64,000 bases of DNA from positions 32,922 to 96,921 of the forward strand of contig JASAMV010007717.1 in the NCBI GenBank assembly GCA_030248065.1, written 5' to 3'. The notes under the pieces are model-generated. The model saw only the letters and a program-made list of their open reading frames with translations, was not told the DNA's origin and did not search any database. The stretch is from Rhynchonema sp. JSB1_4 (lineage: Eukaryota > Nematoda > Chromadorea > Monhysterida > Xyalidae). Both the position numbers and the translations under genes were made by a program. Each line of letters begins with the position of its first letter. Within the stretch, counting starts at the first letter, position 1. Of this stretch, positions 50,742 to 60,178 are shown piece by piece.

Positions 50742-51961
50742 TATCAGCCGTCGTGTATCCAAATCTTGAGAAAGCAAGGAGATACAGCGCATTCGACCTG
50801 ATGATGCTCTGGTGCACCATCTGTCTGTCAATAACGGGACGGAACGGGTGAAAATCATTGCTGCTACATCATCGGACCAAAACCGGTTGCTGACTAAGTA
50901 CTACCGTATGAATAATAGTGTGCACCTGGGGAGTTTGTGAACCTCAATCATACATTGCTCATCGTACACCCTATGTTAACATATTTATTGAGCCGGGCCA
51001 CTCTCACTAGTGCATATGGATGTGCAGCAATAATTAGTTTTTCCATTTTCTGTCCCGCGGGAAAACTAATCTGTGTCTCCTGGCCCGGCTGGTTATATCA
51101 TATCGTGCGCATCTCACTTGCATAAAGTTGCTGCGCCACGAGAAAACTTACTGTTATTCTTAGTCTTTGCTAAAGCTGCAGACTTGCAACATGGGCTGCC
51201 TGAGGTTTCCACTTTGAGACCCCGTCGACGGAGAGCATAGTCGAAGGTCTATGATGGCGCTGTGGCAGAGGTTTACTTAGAGCCAGTCTAGGTTTCTGAT
51301 TGTAAAAGCGGGATTGAAAGTGAAAACTTCGACAGGTTCATCTACTATTAATATCTTGCGGTGAAGTTGTGGTGGGTATATGTACAATACGAGTGCAGAG
51401 TATCATCATACGACATTCATGGAACCTGAAAACAGCACCTTTGTGCCTGCAGAAAGATTAGGTATACATTCGGTAATCGGTATCCACAACGTTGAACCTG
51501 AGTCTTTGCCATGCAAATGACAGGTAAACTTATTACTGCCCGCATGTCCAACAGATTTACTTAGCTCCGTAGCTACAGTACTGTACTTATGCTGGGGTGT
51601 GCATTTGATTTAGTAAAATTGTCGCATGGATACTCAGAATGTGGGGCTTCATTACAAAGTTCAGTGATTTGCTTAGAGTCCCCGCGGCGCCAGCTGCTTT
51701 GTCGAAGTTCTGTTTCACATTATTGAATTTGACCCGTGGCTCGAATAATTCGATTTTGTTTCATAACTTGTGTCGCCACCACCTCGTAATAAAATTATGA
51801 TCATATACGATCTCAAGGCAGGGAGTTCTGCAGCCTTCGGACATTTATTTGTATGTCTTCGTGAGTTATAAAAGTTCCAGGTCGCTATGAATTATGAGGT
51901 TTTTTGTGTATACTGTGTAGCTTTTTTACAATTTTGGCTAAGAACATGACACTGCTGTGGT

Positions 51962-52661
51962 CAGGGTTGAAAAAAAAATTTTTTTATTAACGAGCTTTTT
52001 TTTTAAAAAAAATTTTTTTTTGACGAAAAATTTTTTTATTAGAAAAAGTGTTGCAAACGACGTTTCAGGATAAGTGAAATCGATACAACATAATTTTCAA
52101 AAATTGAAAAATTTTCGCCTCAGACCGAACTTGTGTGGTGACACCCGGTAGTATTGTGCAGATTCCATGGTCTCCGACCAGTCTGAGGTTGATGTTCACT
52201 AACGATGTTACTCTGATGTATTGTAGCATGCCGTACAACGTATTTTAATGCATCTAATGCCGTATATCTGATATACGACCATCAAAATATCGATTACAGC
52301 CCAAATCTTGCGCGTCAGATCGACTTTGCCGCCCGGTTTTGCACCAGACCTGCATATATATATGTGTAGTAGCATGTAGTAGCACATTATCGGTGCCACA
52401 TCACTATAAAAGACCAGCCCCGCGCATCCCTGTACGGATTTGGGGACAATACAGGGCGCCGCAGGCGCGATTTTGGAAAAATTGTCTGGTCCACAGAAAA
52501 AAGTGCCAATTTTTTGCCTCGAAAAAGGCCATTTTTGGACATTTTAGCCCCTTTTGGGCAACTTTTTTTTATTAAAAAAAAAGCAAAATCTGAGTTTCAA
52601 AAAAAAATTTTTTTTTTTAAAAAAATTTTTTTAATTGACCACTTTTTTTGAAACAACCCTG
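51962..52661. mobile_element. hAT-like non-autonomous element, 700 bp
   Basis: It begins CAGGGTTGAAAAAAAAATTT and ends with the inverse, AACAACCCTG. A perfect 8-bp duplication GCTGTGGT lies on both sides (51954-51961 and 52662-52669). Interior similarity links it to the 23.4 kb fragment. No transposase frame is seen. Confidence 0.85.
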
Positions 52662-55047
52662 GCTGTGGTAGTTTTCCAACAATTTCTGTCACTTTTCAAC
52701 AAGCTTATGCTTTGCTGCTGAAGCTTGATGTGCGAACAGATAAAGAACAACTAACAGTTTCAGGTCCCATAACCACGCTTTTTGTTCCGAAGTACTATCA
52801 TAACAGCTTGTGCAAAGCTTCCAAATACGATTGTAGTCAGCACACGATACGGTGCGGAAAAAAATGTGTGAGCACGCTCGTTGCTTAAATACCATTAGGG
52901 CGGTCCCTGTTTCGGCCCAAAAAGCCCGGGCTGCAAATTTCGACAAGCGTAAAAGTTGTTCATTTCCGTCACAACATACAGCCCAGCCAATATTTGCTTG
53001 TGCCCCCTTCAAAGTTGACGCGGCCCTAAGTCTCAGTGAAACATTAAGCGTAGCGTCGCTCTATGTCCACAAGGCAAGCCAGTAATAATTCGATCGCAGT
53101 TTTTGTTGCTTCAGAATTGTTTGAAACATTTCCAATCCATGCAAATTGCTTCACATGCTCGCGCCGTTCCATCATGTTTGATGGCTCAGTTCCCATTTTT
53201 GATATTATTGTGCCCACTGGCTGAAAGGTATACCTTTAACGATAATGGGTATACATGGGGGTGCTCTGGCACCCCGGCACAAGCGCACCTATATGTATGC
53301 GTATGTAACTTCACCCACGGGACGAATAATAACGAAATGGTCTTGAACGCTAACGGGATGCGCGCGTATGGGCTGATACTATTGTGGTCGACGCCACTGC
53401 CTATTCTTGCAAACGCAGCTGGCTTGTGGGTCTGCTATGCAAGACACGGCGATCCAAATTATAAACATGATAGTAACAGCCAGCGGACGACAATGGACAT
53501 GTACATAGTATAGGCAATCCATCGGCTCATGACACTTTTTACACACACAGCGCATGCAGCAGCACACGCCATTTTCAAAACAAAATGCAAGTTTTGAGCG
53601 AGTGTCCTGCTTTGATGGTCGCTTTTTAATTTACTCCGTTTTCATTAGCTGCTTGACATAACACTTTTCTGCATTGTTGCAAAATTTGGGGATGTGTCAA
53701 AGGATAACTGCAGAGAATAGATGCATTGATTGACGGCAGTAATGTAGCATTCAGCCTGTGTGTGTGTTGAGTGCCATGAGCTGGCGGATTGCCTATACCT
53801 AGCTGCGATTGCGCTAAATACATTCAGTTGTGTTGACGACATTAGTATAAGGGTGAGAATGAGATTTTTTGTCTGCGCTTCATGTTCTTGCACGATTGGT
53901 CTCAACCATAATCATAGATTCCGCGCAGGAACAACGGAAACGGAACGGAACGCAAACGTCCAATTTCCGGTAAGTCGATATTATCGGGTTTTCCTAATTT
54001 ATTTGAAGCTTGATTGCTATTAAGAATAAGATCAAGTAGGGCGGTCAAAATAATTGTATGCCATAGTTTGCTTGTTAAACTCAGCGAGATCCCATTCCAA
54101 CCTTGCTTTGCTCTGTTCCGTTTGTTTGCTTTTCGCAAAACTTTTTATGCGCAACTTGTTCAGTAAAATTCGCACAACGTGAGCCTGCTCTTTGGGGTGG
54201 GTGGGACCATGTAATTATGGATTGTGTATACTGTATGTTTTTTTCAATGCCTATCTGATTCATGCACGTTTTTCGAAGTTCCCCGGGGCTCCATTTGAAA
54301 AAATGTGTAAAATCGGACTTCTTTCATTCTTTCCCACGTGCCCCGTCTGTATCGCGAAGAAATGTTGTCGAAGTTGGGAGAGAATGTTTCACATTTGCGA
54401 GCCTCATGGCTTGTCGACTGTTGTGCCAATCCCTTCGTGTTTTTTAAAAGCACATGTAAGACTATCATAACGGTTCGTGTTCAATGTCCGAAAATGTTAG
54501 TGCCATTTTCTGCAGAAACTTTTTGTTTTTTGTTGATCTCAGGAAAAGTAAGTTTTTACTCCAAATAGAGCGCCGGAGCTCCATTCGCACGAAAAACTAG
54601 GGTTATTTTTTCTGTGTCTGAACTTTTCAGTGAACATGCATTCAGCAAGACATTCAAAATAGAAATGTCCAATCCTTCATGAGGAAGCCAAGAATAAACG
54701 TGGTTTTTACACAGCCGCATGGGTACACTGAAGGCTATTGTGATTAATTCGTGTAGCCCCGTTCACCTAACTATCAACAGGTGTTTTTGACAGCGTTAGA
54801 ACTGTCTACGAAACTAAGCAGTGGACAATAACATTTTTATCATCGTTACATTGTTAATGTGGACGCATGATCCATCTCAGGACATTTTAGATGAAAGGCT
54901 GTATGGCGACTTTCTCATAACTTCAGGTTTTCCCGTTGCTAAACGCAAATCATACAGTACCTGTGTGTGCGCACTTGGCGGAACTGAAAAAAATATCAAC
55001 TATGATTCAAAAACATCAAAGCAAAAAACAACGAAATTAATTATGAA

Positions 55048-55148
55048 GTGAAACATCAACTATGATTCGGTCAACGAGAGACAGACGGTTCAGGGAGCGG
55101 CATAATCGGCCCCGGCAATGCAGCACAGTTCGATCAGCTGATGTTTCG
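55048..55148. repeat. Inverted pair, one arm imperfect (TGATGTTTCG)
   Basis: GTGAAACATCA at 55048 and GCTGATGTTTCGC at 55137 bracket the first ATG of the Ly6-like gene. Confidence 0.5.
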
Positions 55149-56128
55149 CAACCAAACCACGGTGCTATTCATGATCAATGCCAATCATCCGATCAACATC
55201 GATTCCCCATCGATTCCCAGTTAATCAATAATCCATCGGTATCCCGATCACTGCCCGATCGTCAACCATCATCAACATTGCCTTGTTATCGATCAGCTCG
55301 ATCAATCAACCAAACTAAGCGATCAAGAACGGTTATTCAGTCAAGAAACAGATCGCGTCTCAGACACAATGCCCCATATTCAATCGCCATTATCCTATTC
55401 GCACTTATCTGTCTGCCCTTAGTGTCAGGAATCGGCCGATTAAAATGTTTCAAGTGCTCATTCTTGATGAATGACTGTCAGCCGGAAGCCAAGCCGTCGA
55501 TAATGGATTGTGATGGTCGAAGAAACGAATTCAACTTCAACTATTTCCCGCCGCTCGATTCCTGTGCAAAGGTTCATTAATTCTAATTGATTCTTAATTA
55601 ATTAATCCGTGGTTAAATTCATTCAGTATACAGTATATATTCGTTTTGCTTCCTGCTTGCGCAAGTGCACCATCGGGTAATGTGGACCGCCGGACGATAT
55701 ACTGTATGCACTTTCCTTTTTGTTGCGTAAGGTTCGGCCCGAATAAGCTTTTTCATGTCAGACTCATTGCGAAGTCATCAAACGTAAAATTTGTTTGCTA
55801 GCGCTTCGAACAGACTGGAAAGCTGCCCGAATCAAAAATATTTATCGAAAAATATGTTTGAACTTACGCGTGCAAAGGCACGAGGTGGACCAAAACCCGG
55901 CTGTACACAGATGCAAGCAGAGTGTATGCCAGCCTCTCTCATGTTTCCAGAGAGATTTTTTATACATGGATAATGTAGTTGGTGCAATTCAATCTTATTA
56001 AAAAACCAATCTCGAAGCATATTTCAGACGATAGTTAACGGCAAAGTGATGATGCTGTCGTGCGTCAACAGCAACCATTTCTGCAAAGGCGTCAGGGATG
56101 GATGTGTCAGGCACGGCGAGGAAATCAG
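55062..56128 (+). CDS. Secreted Ly6/quiver-like cysteine-rich protein, 3' exon unresolved
   Basis: Exon 1 is 55062-55571, phase 0 out at AAG|GTTCAT. Exon 2 is 56028-56128, from a TATTTCAG acceptor to an ATCAG|GTGCGC donor. A signal-peptide-like hydrophobic run IAIILFALICLPLVSG is followed by a Cys pattern: LKCFKCSFLMNDC, DCDG, DSCAK, LSCVNSNHFCKG, DGCVRHG. CxxC at the start and this spacing fit the Ly6/uPAR fold, as in nematode and insect quiver/sleepless-like proteins, usually GPI-anchored at the cell surface. The hydrophobic run is about 105 residues from the first ATG, so the 5' part (built from GATCA/ATCGAT words) may be 5' UTR or a misjudged start. The final Cys pair expected in the family is not reached in frame; see the next entry. 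Confidence 0.6.
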
Positions 56129-56185
56129 GTGCGCAAATATTTTACTATGTTTGAAATATAGTGTTTTTTTTTATTTTTCCCCCAG

Positions 56186-56246
56186 CATGTACACAGTATT
56201 TCGAGCCGGTCATCGGCGCGTTTGGTTTTACGACATGCAGACTGTA
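56186..56246 (+). CDS. Candidate last exon of the Ly6-like gene, frame uncertain
   Basis: After a TTTCCCCCAG acceptor one frame reads CTQYFEPVIGAFGFTTCRL and stop, a Cys spacing like the end of a Ly6 domain. The donor at 56128 delivers a different phase. An alternative donor in CTAT|GTTTGA at 56151 would deliver the right one, with a 34-nt intron. Either that donor is used, or the assembly has an indel, or the resemblance is chance. Confidence 0.35.
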
Positions 56247-56603
56247 GATCGATCTGGCTCGATCTTGTATCGTCGACCAATATTGTGCTAGATTTCCATC
56301 CTTCAGACTCAAAAGAACGTGAATGTACATCTTACCAAAAAGCATTCCGGCCTAAATCTGTCAAGGCAACCAAGTGCAAGAAATTTCGTCTCCACAATCA
56401 ACTGGTGCCAATTACCCCATACTCTACGCATCTAATGTTTCAGATGTTGCTGCAGCCGTTCGATGTGCAACACACCAAACTCAGCGCACGCGACCAAACT
56501 GCATTTGCTGCTAATCGCCACCGTGATTCTAACACTGATACGAACCACCGATGTTTGGCATCCGATACTGCGAATGTTTGGATGTTGTTTATAGTGAACG
56601 AAC

Positions 56604-56771
56604 AGAATATTAGTGCCGTGCGTATAATGTAAGCAGCATTGATTGATTTGCTGGGGTGCTACATGGCCAATCAGCTAGACTCTGCAGGAAGGTAATACAT
56701 ACAGTAAGGTTTCATGAACGTTCCTTTGTAGCTGTGTGGCCCAGTGCGCGTGACACTAATATTCTGAATCT
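56604..56771. mobile_element. Small MITE with GAATATTAGTGC ends, second paired copy
   Basis: The left end is AGAATATTAGTGCCGTGCGT and the right end GTGCGCGTGACACTAATATT, inverted, about 165 bp apart. Confidence 0.55.
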
Positions 56772-57554
56772 ACCAAAGCATACATATCTGGGCGATAAAT
56801 GAAAATCGTTAAAAAGTATCACTGAATGATTCAATTTACCATACATGAAGGTACGTATTCAGGTCATTACAGCTCGGCTGTATACATATACACAGTCGAT
56901 CCTCTTTATAAGCGGCATGACTGGGATACCTGGCATTTTTGTCACCATAAACAGTATTTCTACTGTATGGAGTGGTAATTTGGAGGTCAACAGCCAAAAT
57001 AGCGTTGCAAAATATCCACTGTGTAAGAGGTTTCACCACATATAAAGAGGGTAGACCGTATCACGTTTCTATTTGCAGAAATTCTTGGACAGAATAATGT
57101 TATTGTGCATAATTGTGCATTTGTGATAAAGCATGACAAAATGTTGGTACTTAAGAATCGATTTGTGATAAAATGATCTAAAGGTCACGGAAAATTCGTT
57201 CTTGTGATCTGAGTTGCAGTTTGCAAGGTTTGCAGCAGAACTTACAGTTTTTGATCGTAGCGAAATCAGTTTGTTGACATGATGGGTTTCAGGTGGAACA
57301 CACAAACAGAGGAGCAGCTAGGTCTGAATCTAGGGGGTACTGGACGAAAAGTCATTTTTATGCAGTGCTTGTTCATCTCTTGAGAGAGAACATCCTCATG
57401 CCCCAGGTTGTGTTCTACAACGTGCAACATTTCCCAAATCAGTACAAATGAATGTTTCACTAATCTGCCACCTCCGAAATCGGGCTCGTGTTGGCGCCTC
57501 AATTTATAATTTTCATATGCTTCACACCTCTGGTTGTCACTGTTCACTCGGAGG

Positions 57555-58329
57555 CAGGGTTGGATTTAAAAAAAAGTAAAAATTTTTTTGTAAAAAAAAT
57601 TTTTTTTTAAAAAGTTGGCCACTTTTTTTATTTTAAAATTTTAAAAAGTAAGTCCACTTTTTTATTATTTTTTCACTTTTTTTTGTTATTTTGTGACGTT
57701 TTTTAAGGTAAAAAGGCATATTTTCAGGTGTTTTATTGCTCATGATCCTCAAAAAATTGCCTGCGGCGCTTATATTTCAGTTTGAAATGGTGTTGTGATG
57801 GACTCATACAGTTCCCAGACATCCCAACAACAGCTGCATGTATAATATAGGATACCCCATATCGTATACTGTACAGTTATTGAGCGTGTCGTAAGCTATC
57901 GACAGACTCCACGTTGCTCGCCTGTTTGCATTTGTGCGGATTAGCTATTTGTTGCTCTTGTGACACAAAGTGAGTATGGCGCGAGTCTTTATCTCTCTTC
58001 AAATCTATCCCTAAATTCACAAACAGAAGGTTGGTCTTCCCTTTGTCATATACAGTACGTATACCCACAGTTACCTTCGAATTTCTCAAAGTTATGACCA
58101 AGGGGATTATGTAGATCGCAGGTGATTACGTAAACATGCAAGTCAGTGGAAAAGTTCTCTTTAGTGTCCCTCAAAACATACCTTACTAACATGATTTCAG
58201 AAATTTCATTCTTCAGGAAACCAATTTTTTGGGAGTCCGGAATAAAAAAAATGATTTTTGAAAAAAAAATTTTAAAAAGTTTTTTTTAAAAAAAAGTTCG
58301 ATAATAAAATTTTTTTTAATCCAACCCTG
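57555..58329. mobile_element. hAT-like non-autonomous element, 775 bp
   Basis: The ends are CAGGGTTGGATTTAAAAAAA and its inverse. The flanks CTCGGAGG and CTCGCAGG match 7 of 8. Almost the same element lies inverted at 59228-60001. The interior has an open stretch on the minus strand (57877-58101). Confidence 0.85.
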
Positions 58330-59227
58330 CTCGCAGGGACTTACCTACATAGTATTTGGCATTCTCCGGTCAGTCCCTTTATGGCATTTGGCGTGTTTTT
58401 GCTCGATAAAACAAACATATCAATGAGACTGTTCGGATAATTGTGCAGAAACCGCATAACACTTTCCGCAAAGAAGAAGCTATTCTAAAAATTTGAACCG
58501 ACCGAGACAAGCAACGGATTCATACAAAGCAATTCAGCATCAGTCTCTGCCTTGAGACTGAGGCACAGCCTGCGGGCTCACAGCCAGTGGTTTAAAATTT
58601 TTTTTAATTTAAAAAAAATCGTTCCAAAAGTTAAAAAAGTTTTTTTTATTACTTCAAAATTCGAAAATTTCTCCATTGTTTTGCTCTAAAGTTGCTATTT
58701 TTTGCATAAAAATTGCCACTGTTGACATCACCTGACCCCGCCATGGGTGTATTGGGTGCCATAATCGTTGTTTTGTGGCATCTAGACATGGTGTACACAC
58801 TCACAGGGCCTCTCATATGACTACACACGTACATGTGACTGGGTGGGCATTTGTTTATCCATGCCCCAAACCCGAAAGGAGTGATGGCTGGTACTTATCG
58901 ACCATTGGATAGCATGGTTTTCGTATCACCTGTGCGTAAAATGCACTTAGAACACATTATGTGACAAAAATACCCCTATTTTGTACTTGAGCGCTCATTT
59001 AGACCTGTAGATATTAGATTACTGACGAAGCAAAGGAAACAAGACTAAGTAAGCTGAGCTGAGCTAACCTTTTTTGCGCCATACTCAGTTATGATTTTGG
59101 GACTCAAACCAGAGGGGTCATATGGTAGTTTCCAGCACCAGTACTCCAAGATCCATATGAAACCTGTCCTGAACCGTCTCCTAGTCCTGGAACAGCACGT
59201 GGAGCACAGTTTTGCAAGGATCACTAA

Positions 59228-60001
59228 CAGGGTTGGATTAAAAAATTTTTTTTATTATCGAACTTTTTTTTAAAAAAAAAACTTTTTAAAATTTTTTTTT
59301 AAAAATCACTTTTTTTTATTCCGGACCCCCAAAAAATTGGTTTCTTCAGGAATCAAATTTCTGAAATCATGTCAGTAAGGTATGTTTTGAGGGACACTAA
59401 AGAGAACTTTTCCACTGACTTGCATGTTTACGTAATCACCTGCGATCTAATCCCTTTTGGTCATGATTTTGCGAAATTCGAAGGTAATGTGTGTGTAATG
59501 TGGGTATACATACTGTATGTGACAAAGGGAAGGAAGACCAACCTTCTGTTTGTGAATTTGGGGATAAATTTGCTGAGAGATAAAGACTCACACGATAATC
59601 ACTTTGTGTCACAAAAGCAACAAATAGCTAATCCACACAACTGCAAACAGGCGAGCAACGTGGAGTGTGTGGATAGCGCTTACGACACGCTCAATAACTG
59701 TACAGTATACGGTATGGGGTGTCCTATATTATACATGCAGCTGTTGTTGGGATGTCTGGGAACTGTATTGAGTCCATCACAACACCATTTCAAACTGAAG
59801 TAGAAGCGCCACAGGCAATTTTTTGAGAAACATGGGCAATAAAACACATGAAAACATGCATTTTTATCTTAAAAAAGTCAGAAAATAACGAAAAAAAGTG
59901 ATAAAATAATAAAAAAAAGTGGACTTACTTTTTAAAATTTTAAAACAAAAAAAATTTTTTTTTACAAAAAAATTTTTACTTTTTTTTTTAATCCAACCCT
60001 G
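59228..60001. mobile_element. hAT-like non-autonomous element, 774 bp
   Basis: The ends are CAGGGTTGGATTAAAAAA and its inverse, with a perfect 8-bp duplication ATCACTAA (59220-59227 and 60002-60009). It is the inverted sister of the 57555 copy, about 0.9 kb away. An open frame of 144 codons (59369-59803, plus) shows no transposase motif. The insertion is only 178 bp upstream of the receptor start codon. Confidence 0.88.
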
Positions 60002-60178
60002 ATCACTAAGCAGGGCAGGTGTTTTACTGGTGCATATACATAGTTCGCAACCTTTTCTTTACCGTTGTGCTTATTTTCCATTCGGTAATCTTGTAGAGGT
60101 ACCACAATAGTTTCCATTGAGTCCCACAGTTTGGCGATACAGGGTGTGTCAAAAGTTGCCCGCTTCGCTAAGATTTGC

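Larger units (their letters stand above)
36115..54990. other. Gene-poor 19-kb stretch
   Basis: I find no gene here that I can support. It holds MITEs at 37.1, 48.5, 49.0 and 50.6 kb, a palindrome at 45.2 kb and a hAT-like element at 51.96 kb. It also has a GTATGGGAAAT-rich degenerate tract at 46.79-47.17 kb, a CCCGATCCCG-type tract at 49.36-49.52 kb and a decayed coding stretch at 43.2-43.9 kb. Longest open frames such as 40291-40668 and 53103-53513 show no recognisable motif. Confidence 0.5.

Noticed and set aside
53103..53513. 136-codon open frame as a candidate gene
   Set aside because: No homologous motif, no consistent neighbour exons, Cys/Trp/Met-heavy composition; not above background for this length of sequence.
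59369..59803. 144-codon open frame as a real gene
   Set aside because: It lies entirely inside a hAT-like element with clean ends and duplication and has no transposase motif; kept only as part of the element.
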